Source: Haematococcus lacustris (lineage: Eukaryota > Chlorophyta > Chlorophyceae > Chlamydomonadales > Haematococcaceae). Taken from it: a stretch of DNA of 64,000 nucleotides. Under the pieces are notes generated by a model. It was not told where the DNA came from and ran no database searches. It saw only the letters and a list, made by a program, of their open reading frames with translations. The stretch covers positions 12,060,068-12,124,067 of the forward strand of contig JASKMD010000031.1 in NCBI GenBank assembly GCA_030144725.1. The letters are read 5' to 3'. Both the position numbers and the translations under genes were made by a program. Shown here one piece after another: positions 34,501-46,600 of this stretch (the stretch's first letter is position 1; the number at the start of each line of letters is the position of its first letter).

Positions 34501-35165
34501 AGCAACGCACAGCAGCACTCAGTATGCTATGGCTCTTGCTCGCTTGATGCGGTCCACAGTTCAGGCATAGTGCTAGCCACTGTGCATCCAGGACTATCAG
34601 CCTGCATCGTGGGGTGGTAGTAGGAGGGTGGTAGTGGGAGGGTGGTAGGAGGAGGGTGGTAGGAGCGGGCTGGCAGCCGCACCTGGTACATCCCCTCTAG
34701 CAGTACCCGTCGTAGCTGCCACCATGCCAAGACCAATGAGGCCGCCACGACTGCTACGTAGCTGGGCCTCGGCTGGCTGGATGATAGGAGGCAGGCAACG
34801 GCCATGCAGCAGACAACTCCTCCCATGCAGCATACAGCTTCTTGTAATAGCGTCAGCCGAGGCCGCCAGTCGAGCTGCTGTCGTAGTGGGATGTCAAAAA
34901 CGCCCATGGCTGCTGCACGCTGATGTGTGGCCTGCCGCACAGGGTGCTGCCAGAAGGGCAAGAGAGAGTAACGGCCACGCTGACGTGTCACCGGGGAACC
35001 GGAGCGAGGGAGTGCACTCAATGCTGTCTTCGGCTGGCTGGGCACATTTGTCGCGGCGCGGCGCGGGGGTGGGTTGGGTGCGAAATGCACACGTGCTGCT
35101 GCCGCAATTGCCACGCGGGTCGGAGCGTTCACCCCGATGCTTGTGAGACGCAAACTATGCTGCAT
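30101..35165 (-). CDS. Alpha/beta-hydrolase, probable plastid membrane protein
   Basis: Seven minus-strand exons: 34683-35165, 33971-34399, 33594-33793, 32389-33443, 31235-31725, 30582-30760 and 30101-30350 (TAA); 3,087 nt, 1,028 residues, all phases agree. The start MQHSLRLTSIGVNAPTR resembles a transit peptide, followed by two hydrophobic stretches (EAVCCMGGVVCCMAVACLL, YVAVVAASLVLAWW). The hydrolase parts are VLVAMHCYHGFGANLFSW (oxyanion region), SAHDAPGFGLTQRPADV, the nucleophile elbow VGHSLGGICAA, DAVVLVAPAIL, Asp in LHGKADRLVP and His in ERCGHMPQEEW: a complete Ser-Asp-His triad. Exon 5 adds GLLVAVLGVLHLLRPLIVLLL before WVKGLQQAYHDP. Long Gly/Ser/Ala-rich insertions and a poly-Ser run (the CTG array) make it about twice the usual length. 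Substrate unknown; lipid or ester hydrolysis is plausible. Confidence 0.82.
31507..31566. repeat. CTG trinucleotide array, poly-Ser coding
   Basis: About 20 copies of CTG on the plus strand. In the hydrolase frame (minus strand, exon 31235-31725) it reads as poly-Ser (AGC). Confidence 0.9.
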
Positions 35166-37650
35166 TCACACCATCGCATCGCAGCGGTTGTGAAGCGCCG
35201 CAGTGCCAAGATTGTGGAAAAGTGTGGGGAGATCGCATGGGATGATGGTAGCGTCACGGTGCGTTTCCAATAGGCTGCATGGGAGCTGGGAGCTGGGAGC
35301 GGAGCCGCATGGGCCCATGCACCGATTTGGTGTTTCCATTGCGCTAAATCTGGGAGCTTGGAGCTACATGGACCCTTTTGGCTGCATTTTTACAAGTTTG
35401 CAACACGACTCTGGTGGGCTGGTGCTTTGCAAGCCTATGATCTCTGCATATTGCAGGTTGTGGTGCAACTCTGCTTGGAACAGGTGGCTGCAGTTTGCAG
35501 GAATGCAGGTTTGGTGACAACAAGTTCGCTCTTCTCCCCTTAGCTGGGGTGGTGGCGAGGATGAAGGTGGCAAGCAGAGTAGCAAGTAGCAAGCAGCGTA
35601 GCAACCAGAGTAGCAAGTAGTAGATGTGCACGGAAAGCTAAGCTAATCTCCGCGTTAGCGGGGCGAAGCAAGTCAGCTGTACAAGCCGCGCAAGCGGGAC
35701 TAGCTAAACATTCTCCGCAAAGCGGGCAAAGCAAGTTAAAAGTTAAAGCAAGTGCAGGCAAGCAGCAACTTTGCAGGCACGCAGGACTGCACACTAGCGG
35801 TCAGCTCAGCGGTTTAGAAGCTGAAGGTTGCTCCGCAATGTTGAGGTTGCGATAGAACTGCGGAGGCGGGCCTTGTGCCGTTGTCTCCTCAGAGATGTTG
35901 CCAGTGGACCAATACGGGGCACAGGCGCGCAGAGCAGCGCAGAGCATAGCAGAGCAGAGTTTGCAAGAACCTTAGATTTGAAATGCAACTCCAAGCGCCC
36001 CATGTTCTCCGCGCCTGGCTCCACTGGGCTCCCAGCATGGGATCCATTGGAGCCAGGAGGCCCTTTTGGGAGGACATGCGCAGGACATGGGGGCTGCATG
36101 CCTAGCTCCCATCTCCAAGCATTGGAAACGGGAGCGCGGAGGAGCCGCATGGAGGCCGCATGCACCGTGTTTGGCTCGAGCTCCCAGCTCCCAGCTCCCG
36201 CTCCAACGCCTCCATGCAAAAAAGTGCCATGCAGCTCCCAGCTCCCAACTCCCACGCATTGGAAACGCACTGTCAAAGCGCACTCCATGAAGGCCGCATT
36301 TGCCTTTGACTTGGGTTTGCAACGCACTGTACCATCGCCGTTGGACCATTGGCGGCAGTTAGAGGATATAGGAGATGGAGATGGAGATGGAGGGCCAACG
36401 GAGATGGAGAGAAAGAGATGGAGAGAAAGATATATCTTTTCTCTTTTCTCTTTTCTCCGTCCATTGGAAACGCGCTGTCAGGCCAGTTAAAAACTCAGGA
36501 GTCCCCAACATGGGGTTGGTAATCTTCATGCAAGTACTCTATACAAAGTGCACCGTTCTCGCTATTCCGCGATTCCGGTAGCGTTTGTTGCATTGGCACC
36601 TGCGAATTACTCCGCATCTACTGGCAAGCGGCGCGTTAATCATTGCATCAGAGTCCATGCCGGCGCAAGCGAGCGCGAACACACCTCAGCTGCTCACTAT
36701 CGGTTGTTCTAGTGGTGAGTAGTGGCACCAATGAGGGAACTCCGCCTGGCATCCAGCCGGAAGTACAATCACATTACAGCCCGCCAGGCTCGCTCCGCGA
36801 GCCTTTTGTTGGTGCAGGCGGTGTTGGAGGGCCATCGTGGGGCTAGTAATGACTCGACATTGCAGCGAGGTGCGAATGGATAGAGGTTTCTCTAGCCAGC
36901 CACACAGAAAAGGGGACCCCCTTGCACAAATCGGCATGTTGTGAGCTGACCACTCTGAGGTATTAGAATTTCGAGTCATTTGTTTGTCTCTGTTCGTAAC
37001 TCAACGACACAGCTGTTGGAGAAGAAAGCACGGCAATCACAAAGATCGGATCACAAGGATGATGGTGGCGTCTAAGCGCACTCCATGAAGGCCGCATTTG
37101 CGGTTTGCAACGCACTGTTGGTAACCTGTAGCTGTACCTGCCGGAGCCACGCCCCCTGTGCGATATGGCGCCTGTCACTGTTGCGCAGAGCAAGGCACGC
37201 TCACCGCCGACCTATTGGCGCCCTGCAGACTTGGGTACTGCTATTGTCACGAGTGTAGCATGCGGAGCAACGCTGCTGACATTATAGCACACTGACTCAG
37301 GCCAGTTAAAAACCCGGGTTGCGCGAGGTTCCAAGTTCGCATCGAGGCGCGTAGCATTAGCTGGATTCTAACGTCAACACTAACAAGGGGAAGGACAAAC
37401 GTGAATGGAACTACAACTACGACAATTACCGACGCAAAGGCAGAGTCAGGTACCCTCATTAGGGGTGATCTTTTGTCTGTATAAGGGAATGAGCATGGCA
37501 TGGACGCCTGCCACCTACACTAGTACACATGAGCTAGTGGTGCTGCCAAGCAAGCCGCGTCCACAAAAGTGCTTCCTGGGCCTACTGTTACTACTACTAT
37601 GACCCCTGCTGCAAACATTTGGAGGCACCTGGACATGCTCCATGCCCACC
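35166..37650. other. Intergenic stretch rich in foldback repeats
   Basis: No gene recognised. Repeated and inverted pieces recur: GGGAGCTGGGAGCTGGGAGC (35282) and its complement (36180-36250), TGCGTTTCCAAT (35260) against ATTGGAAACGCA (36258), GCGCACTCCATGAAGGCCGC (36278 and 37077), and CAGGCCAGTTAAAAAC (36479 and 37299). The segment 35575-35790 is made of AGCAAGTAGCAAGC-type repeats. The part next to 35165 should hold the hydrolase promoter. Confidence 0.5.
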
Positions 37651-40600
37651 TCACAGCCCCGCCCCTCCCGGCCCCGCCCCAGTCATTCCCCTGAGTCCCT
37701 TGAGCCGCTGCAGCGCCGCCTGCCTCAACTCCACAGCGGCCAGAGCCGCCCCCCAGCCCCCCTGCTGGCCCTGGTCCTGCACCTCTTTCCTGGTCTCGAG
37801 CCCCGCACCAACCTCCTGGCGGGAGGCCTGCAGGTTGCGAGTTTCAGCCGTTGCTGCCACCGAGCTGGCCAGCTCTTCCTGCCGCCACCAGGAGGGCTGG
37901 GGGCCGGCCTGTGGCCCCTCCCCTCCTGTCCTATCCCATGTTGGGTTGAAAGGCCCAGCAGCCAGTTCCTGGGCAGTGGGGCTGCGCTGCCCCTGGCTGT
38001 CTGCAGCTGCCCGGAACACTAGCTGGCGCAGCGTGTCAGTCACTTGCACATGGTGCGGCTGAGAGCCTGGGTTGATGTTGTGGCTACCACTGGTGAGGGG
38101 CTGTGGGTGGCCAAGAGGGCCAGCACGCAGAACCATGCCAGCATCTGGGGTGCTGGTTGAGGGGGTCTGCACCCATGCATGGAGGGGAGGGCTCCTCATG
38201 GGCCCTGCACTGCTGTGACTGGTTGTCTGCGGCATGGAGCATGGCATGGCGTGCTGGGCCTCAGCAGGGGCCTGGCCCACCCCTGCACTAGACAGATGTT
38301 GCGGGCGGACAGAGGATGCCATGTAGCGGTTGCGTTGGCGGTTGGAGGTGGTTGGAAGCTGTGGGGTGCCAGTGTGAAGTGGGCCGCCTGACCGTGCCAC
38401 CTGAACGCCCTGTGCTTGATGACTGGTGGAGGGGCCTGCAGCATGCTGCTGGGGTCTAGAACCCGGCTGCATGGAGGCTTGCATGGAAGGCATCTGAATG
38501 GTGGCATTCAGCAACACCCCCCCTGGTGCAGGGCTGTCAGGCACAGTGCCCACTGACGCACTGCTGCCTATTGATTCTCGCACAGTGACCATGGCTTCAT
38601 GTAAACCTGCCTTTGCGGCAGTTAACTGCTTGCCAAAGCCCGCCAGCTGCTGCAGGTAATCTCGACGCCAACCTGGCTGGTGTGTGAAGTCCTGGCTGGT
38701 GCGGCCCTGGCGCTGCTGCAGCTGCAGGCCATAGCCCCGCTTGAAGCCGGGCTGCAGCAGGGGCTGCTGCTTGGTCAGGCTGCTGCCCTCTGCTCGGGTG
38801 CTGCTGGCAGAGGCAGGCATGTCTCCGTGCCTGTATGTGTCGCCCGCCCCCATTGCCAGCACCTGCTGCATGCGCACCACTTCCGTGAGTGCTGCCTCCA
38901 CAGAGTCAGTGTACAGCTGCAACAGGTCCAGGCCCTGGGCACTGAGCAGCTGCCGCACTTCAGGCGACAGCTGCTGGGCAGCAGCAGCACGCCGGTGGGA
39001 GGGAAGGGACCGGGAGGTGGTGGCAAACTGCCTGAGCTGGTCAAACAGGACCTGCATGGACTGCAGCTGCCTGCAGTGGCCGCCCACCTCAGCAATCAGG
39101 TTGCCCAGCTCTGCGTGCAGGTGGCTGGGGGGGTCGCAGGCAGGGGGGGAGTCTGGACCAGTCTCTGGCACAGAGGCAGAGTGTTGAGGTGTGGTGGTGG
39201 GAGGAGGGTGTGAGCCAGAGAGCCCTGAAGGCACAGCCGTGGAGCTAGAGCGAGAGCCAGCTGCAGCCATTGCTTGCCCTGGGGCCCGGGACTGGCCCAC
39301 CCCGGTGCTGCTTGAGCGCATGGCATGTGGCAAGAGGGAGAAAGAGCCCCCTACCCGGCTGGGTGACAGGGGGATGACGAGGTCGGGACAGCCATCTGCA
39401 GACACCAGCGCATGCATCGCATTGGGGAGAGCAGGTCGCGCCCACTGGAGCTGTGCTGGTGGCCAGAGCAGACAGCTCTACCAGCTAAGGGCAAGGAGTA
39501 CCCAGGCCTGGGCTACAAGCGGCTGCGAGAAAAGCCCCCCAAGGCCCAGCAGCAGCAGCAGCAGCGGCCACCTGCTGAGGCACAGTAGGCACCCCCATTT
39601 GAGCTGTTATCAGGTCACAATTAGTACATGCATGTCATGCCAACTCTAGACTGTAGCCCTCAAAGATCAGGCAATGGTTTAGGTGGTAAGCGCCCATGCA
39701 CATGTGCATGTGCCATGTGCACGTGTGCATGGGAACACTCCACACAGCACCTAAACACCATTTGAGTACTTCCACTGGTGGTCCCTAGTGGTCCCTAGTG
39801 GTCTGACTCAAGTGGAGGCCCTAGTGAGGGTAGCGGGGGCTGACGAGGTTGATAGTGATGGATATGAGGTGTGCATAGCAGACCTGGTAGGTTCTTGAGC
39901 CGTTGTGCCTGCTCCCCTCCATCGCCCTCTGCTGTCATGGGGTTCACGGAACGGTGAGATTGTTGGTTGGTGTAAGGAGGTAGAACCTGTTGGGTACTGG
40001 GTGGCAGGGAAGGAGGGAGGTTGGCACTGGGTTGATGCCAGGCACTGAAGCTGCTCCTGGTCCTGGTGGCTGAGGTCAGTCTGACACTTGGGTTTGGGAG
40101 CTTCGCTGGAGCTGGTAGCTGCTCTCGTCGGGGTGCTTGCATGGCCATGTGCGTGAAGGGTAGGTGCTGGGCTGACGCTGACGGCTTGATGTGAAGGCGA
40201 GAGGCGAGCGGAGCCACCAGCTGCTGCACTGCTGCTGTGCTGCCGGCTGCCGCCGTCCTCAGGGGCTCACCTATGGATGCAGCTTCTGCTGCCTGGTATC
40301 TGCCTGCTTCTGATGCGTTGCTGCCTGCTCCTGATGCGTTGCTGCCTGCTTCCTGTGCATAGAGGTGCGGAGCTGTTGCGTGTCTGTCAGCTGCTGTGGA
40401 GGTGCTCTTCCCAGAAGGGACGTCATTGCTGTGCACTGGCCCAGGCCCAGCCCAGGCCTGGCTTGCCTGATCAGGCAGTAGTGTGCGACCACGTGTCAGC
40501 AGCTGTGGCCCTCTGAGGGAATCCGGAAAGAGGCATATCCCACCAAATGCTGAGGCTGAGGGGCTGTCGAGGCTGAGGGCTGCCGCTGCCAGAGGCTGCT

Positions 40601-43600
40601 GACCGTCCTTCTGCAGCTGCTGCAGCTGGGACCGAGGGAGGTCCAGGAACGTGCCCAACGTTCCCTCGCGCTGAGCTGTCGCTGACCTGGCGCGTGACCC
40701 CGGCACCACAATATCAGTGGTGCCCTGAGTTGGTGGTTCGCAGGCATTGCCTGGTGTTATATTCTGGGATGGGAGTGCTGCCACGGCTTCGGAGTACCTG
40801 ACTGTCTCCTCTGCCTGTTTGTAGGGTGGGGTGGTGTTAGCAGTTAGCATGGGCCTTGCTGCCAAGGGGGGAGCAGGGGAGGAGGAGGGGGAGGGGGACC
40901 AGGGCCTGGCTGAGGGCGACGCCAGGAGCTCCTGCTGCGTGAGTATGATCTCATCACGTGCGTCCACGGCACACGTCAGATGAAACACCTAAACAAGCAA
41001 TGCCAGCAATCACAGCTCACAATAAAACCAAACCGAACCAGCAGGCAGCTAAGCCCACGCAACTCGCAAAGGGCAAAGGCAAGGCCCAGGGCAAGGCTGC
41101 CAAAGCCAAGCCAGCACCACAGCCAGGCAGGTGTCTGGACAGGGACTGCTACGCAGCGCTGAACATGCAGCACATTGGGGATAGCAGGTTGCGCCCGCTG
41201 GAGCTGCGTTGCTGGCTCGACCTGCCAGCTCTGCCAGCCAAGGGCAAGGAGTATTCAGGCCTGACCTACAAGTGGCTGCGAGACCATCCATCCAAATCCC
41301 AGCAGCAGCAGCCTGCTGAGGCACATTAGTGTGTGCCCCCTTGCTGGAGCTCTTATCAGCTCACATCAGAGCGTGCATGCCATGCCAAATCTAGACTGTC
41401 GCCCTGTCACAGGGGTCATGCAATAGAGTAAGTGGTAGGCGCCCATGCCATGTATGTATGCCAGGTACTCCATATAGACACCAGCGCCAACCATAGTGAG
41501 GGTCCTAGGTGCTGCTATGCCTTGTTGCGTCTGCAGTTGTGCCCCTATCGCAGCAGGTCAGCAGTTGTGCCCCTATCTCTACTTGTGAGGGTCACCAGCA
41601 GGGGCTGCAGGCTGGTGGATGGCCGGCTGTGGCGTGGCCCGCACCTGTCGCTGCAAGGCGTCCACAGTCCCCTCCAGCTGCGCAACAGTGGCTAGCTGCT
41701 CCCTTGCGCTGCGCACACTGTTGGCCAGCTCCTGGCCCAGGCCCTGCAGCTGCGTAGACACTCGGCCACGCAGGGGGCTGCTGGCCAGGCCGTCCTGCAC
41801 AGACATGCCGTGACGCATGCCAGCTCATGAGGCAAGTGCCCCAACGACTGCCGCAGGCTAACTTTGACTGTAACCTTTGAGAACTTTGTCCGTCTAAGGC
41901 GGTCAGGCAATAGCTCAGGTACATGGCAGGCACACAGGCACATGTGCACACAGGTACACACATGGCCTGTATGCCACATTGCCAACACAGGCATTGCACA
42001 GACGCAAGCAACCGCTCGTCGCTGAGGAGGACCTACCTGCTTGACCAGTGGCTGCGCCTGGGGTTTGGACCTTTGAGAGTTGAAGTCTACGGCCGCTTGC
42101 TCCTCCCCAGCTGTTGACAGGGCGACTGTCTTGTCGCTTGCCCCTGACGAGTGAGACTGCCGTGTGTCAAGCTCGCCCCAGCCTGCTCTGCGGATGGACA
42201 GGCCTGGAAGACCCTGCAGGTCAGGCTTGGCCAGGATCAGCTGGCCCACAAGCGCTACCTGCCTGTCCAGCTTGGCCTGCATGGCCCCTAGCTTGCCCAG
42301 GGCCTCCCTCTCCCCTTGCTGCGCCATAGCTGCTGCTGCCTGGGCTGCCTCCACTGATGCCCTGGCCTGCTCCATGTCAGCAGCAGCCTGGTGCAACTGC
42401 TGCTGCAGCTGCTGCAGCTGGTTCTGAGAGACGACTAACTCTTCACATGCTTTGCTTTGCTGTGCCGTTTCCTCAGCCTGGCAGGCACGGGGCAGTGGGG
42501 CAAACGAGGAATATGTCAGATCGGCCTGCAGTTGGATCTTGGAGGCATTCAGGCAGGCAGTGTGCTCTACGCACTGTCCAAGTCGTTGCTGGCATAAGGG
42601 CATGTTTGTGATGCCAATGTCAACCGCGTCAACGGCAGGGGTGTAGTTGGGCAATTAGGCATCACAGCACTAGCCAAGCAATTTGTTTATGAAGTGTGCC
42701 TCCCACAAAGGCAGCTCAGTGAGCGCTAGACAGAGTCTGGACAAGAATGTGATTGCTGAACTATGAAAATGAGCCATGCAGTGAGAAGGGTGACTAAATG
42801 GTGACTTGTACCTGCTGGGCAGTCTGTGCAGCCTGCTGCTGCATGAGTTGCTGCACTTCAGCTAGCTCAGCAGCCAGCGCCCGCAGAGCAGAGTCACAGC
42901 TGCTAGCCAGCTCTGCCAGCTGCTCTGCACCCTTGGCCTCTGCTTGCACAACCGCCAGAGCCATCTGCAGACACCAGACGCATCGCATGCCTCTACAGAG
43001 CATCATGCACCAGACCAGCCTTCAGCCGTCAGCTCACGAAAGCTCTCAAGAATGCTGTGCTGTCCACTTGAGTAGCGAGCAGCAGGCACTCAGGGGTGGG
43101 GCAGGGGCGGCCCTGCTGAGACACTGGGCAACAGGTAGGAAGGTAGGAAGGTGCCTAGATTGCTTTGAATCTCAGCCCATTAACTGTGTGACACTAGGCA
43201 TACATGGGACTTGAACCATGCCCAACACATGCTTCCTGCATTCACACCTGGCCCAGTTCCTCCCAAGCAGCTTCAAGCTCAGACATGACCCACTGAGCGG
43301 CCTCGCCTTGACCCAGCCAGGTGTCTCTGTCGATCTCTTCCGCGGCTATTTGGATGGTCTGCTCAATGTCGGCTCCTGGTGGATGCTGGTCTACTTGAGG
43401 GCCAAGGTGCTGGTGTCCTTGTCCTGCATCAAGAATCCAGTGACGCAATGAGGACCAACCAGGGTTGTGTGTTGGACCCTGAACACCCAAACCTCAATAA
43501 ACCCTATGAACCTTGAAAACCGTGAGCTGCTCTAGACTTAACTTGCTCAGTCCGCTTGCACTACTTTGTCTACTTGCAATGCCAGGGCTGGGCTACAAGC

Positions 43601-46600
43601 GGCTGCGAGACAAGCCACCCAAGGCCCAGCAGCAGCGGCAGCCTGCTGAGGCACAGTAGTGTGTGCCCCAACCCCCATTTGAGCTGTTATCAGGTCACAT
43701 TTAGTGCATGCATGTCATGCCAACTCTAGACGGTAGCCCTCAAAGATCAGGCAATGGTTTAGGTGGTAGGCGCCCATGCAAATGTGCATGTGCCATGTGC
43801 ACGTGTGCATGGGAACACTCCACACAGCACCTTAACACCACTTGAGTACTCCCACTGGTTGTCCCTAGTGGTCCCTAGTGGTCTGACTCAAGTGGAGGCC
43901 CTAGTGAGGGTAGAGGGGGCTGGACCTTGCCGAAGCAAAAGTAAACAAAAGCGGGACTGTTGGTTATGATGGATATGAGGTGTGCATAGCAGACCTGGTA
44001 GGTTCTTGAGCCGTAGTGCCTGCTCCCCTCCATTGCCCTCTGCTGCCATGGGGTTCATTGAACAGTGAAATTGGTGGCCTTGGGTTTGCCCACATCTTTG
44101 ACCTTCTTGTTGCCCGCTGGGCTGGTGAGGGAGGTGCTGGTCACCACCTGCTGCATGCGCTGCTGGCGGCCCCACGCATGTGCTGCAAGCCTCCACAGCG
44201 TTGCCTAACAATGCCATGGACTGCCGCTGTGCTGTGGCGTGCTGTGCAGACACACTGCTGTGAGATTGCAGCACTTGAACTTCATGAAACGGAGATGCAA
44301 GCTTTCTATGGTCATCGGCAACAGGTGCTTGCAGGCTGATGCACTGCTCTGTCTTGCTGCTGCTTTGCTGAGTTGTGGCATGCAGGCACTTTGCCGGCTG
44401 CATGACACCTGCTGACAGCTGTTCCACCGTTGACTGGTGATCAGGCACAGCCTGGGCGTGCTGCTGCTTCACTCTCTCCATCAGGCCTAGACTGTGGGTG
44501 ACATCAGCCCTTGCATCGCTCAAGTGCTGCTGCAGGTCGTCACCTGCGCACCGGCTGAGCAAATGCTGGGCTTTGGTGGCTTTGTTGCACTCATTATCTC
44601 CTAAGTCATTCTGGGAACTCACAACCTTTCGCCCCAAAACCAACAGCTGTTGGCTGAGCTGTTGTTGAGTCACAGCAGAAGATGCCTTGGCCTTGGCTAA
44701 ATCCTGCTGCTCGCCTGCCAGCTGCTGCTGTGTGGCTTTGTGTAGCTGCTGCTCGTCAGCCAGCTGCTGCTGCACACCTGCCAGCTGCTGTTGCGTGGCA
44801 GTGTGTAGCTGCTGCTCGTCTGCCAGCTGCTGCTGCACGCCTGCCAGCTGCTGTTGCGTGGCAGTGTGTAGCTGCTGCTCGTCTGCCAGCTGCTGCTGCA
44901 CGCCTGCCAGCTGCTGTTGCGTGGCAGTGTGTAGCTGCTGCTCGTCTGCCAGCTGCTGCTGCACGCCTGCCAGCTGCTGCTGCGTGGCAGTCTGTAGCTG
45001 CTGCTCGTCAGCCAGCTGCTGCTGCACACCTGCCAGCTGCTGTTGCGTGGCAGTGTGTAGCTGCTGCTCGTCTGCCAGCCGCTGCTGCACGCCTGCCAGC
45101 TGCTGCTGCGTGGCAGTGTGTAGCTGCTGCTCGTCTGCCAGCTGCTGCTGCACGCCTGCCAGCTGCTGCTGCGTGGCAGTGTGTAGCTGCTGCTCGCCAG
45201 CCAGCTGCTGCTGCACGCCTGCCAGCTGCTGCTGCGTGGCAGTGTGTAGCTGCTGCTCGTCAGCCAGCTGCTGCTGCACACCTGCCAGCTGCTGTTGCGA
45301 GGCAGTGTGTAGCTGCTTCTCGTCTGCCAGCTGCTGTTGCACGCCTGCCAGCTGCTGCTGTGTGGCTTTGTGTAGCTGCTGCTCGTCTGCCAGCTGCTGT
45401 TGCACGCCTGCCAGCTGCTGCTGTGTGGCTTTGTGTAGCTGCTGCTCGTCCGCCAGCTGCTGCTGCGTGGCTGTGTGTAGCTGCTGCTCGTCTGCCAGCT
45501 GCTGCTGCACGCCTGCCAGCTGCTGCTGCGTGGCAGTCTGTAGCTGCTGCTCGTCCGCCAGCTGCTGCTGCGTGGCAGTGTGTAGCTGCTGCTCGTCTGC
45601 CAGCTGCTGCTGCACACCTGCCAGCTGCTGTTGCGTGGCAGTGTGTAGCTGCTGCTCGTCTGCCAGCTGCTGCTGCACGCCTGCCAGCTGCTGCTGCGTG
45701 GCAGTCTGTAGCTGCTGCTCGTCCGCCAGCTGCTGCTGCGTGGCTGTGTGTAGCTGCTTCTCGTCAGCCAGCTGCTGCTGCACACCTGCCAGCTGCTGTT
45801 GCGTGGCAGTGTGTAGCTGCTGCTCGTCTGCCAGCTGCTGCTGCACGCCTGCCAGCTGCTGCTGCGTGGCAGTCTGTAGCTGCTGCTCGTCCGCCAGCTG
45901 CTGCTGCGTGGCTGTGTGTAGCTGCTGCTCGTCTGCCAGCTGCTGCTGCACACCTGCCAGCTGCTGTTGCGTGGCAGTGTGTAGCTGCTGCTCGTCTGCC
46001 AGCTGCTGCTGCACGCCTGCCAGCTGCTGCTGCATGGCAGTCTGTAGCTGCTGCTCGTCCGCCAGCTGCTGCTGCGTGGCTGTGTGTAGCTGCTTCTCGT
46101 CAGCCAGCTGCTGCTGCACACCTGCCAGCTGCTGTTGCGTGGCAGTGTGTAGCTGCTGCTCGTCTGCCAGCTGCTGCTGCACGCCTGCCAGCTGCTGTTG
46201 CGTGGCAGTGTGTAGCTGCTGCTCGTCTGCCAGCTGCTGCTGCACGCCTGCCAGCTGCTGCTGCGTGGCAGTCTGTAGCTGCTGCTCGTCCGCCAGCTGC
46301 TGCTGCGTGGCTGTGTGTAGCTGCTTCTCGTCAGCCAGCTGCTGCTGCACACCTGCCAGCTGCTGTTGCGTGGCAGTGTGTAGCTGCTGCTCGTCTGCCA
46401 GCTGCTGCTGCACGCCTGCCAGCTGCTGCTGCGTGGCAGTCTGTAGCTGCTGCTCGTCCGCCAGCTGCTGCTGCGTGGCAGTGTGTAGCTGCTGCTCGTC
46501 TGCCAGCTGCTGCTGCACACCTGCCAGCTGCTGTTGCGTGGCAGTGTGTAGCTGCTGCTCGTCTGCCAGCTGCTGCTGCACGCCTGCCAGCTGCTGCTGC

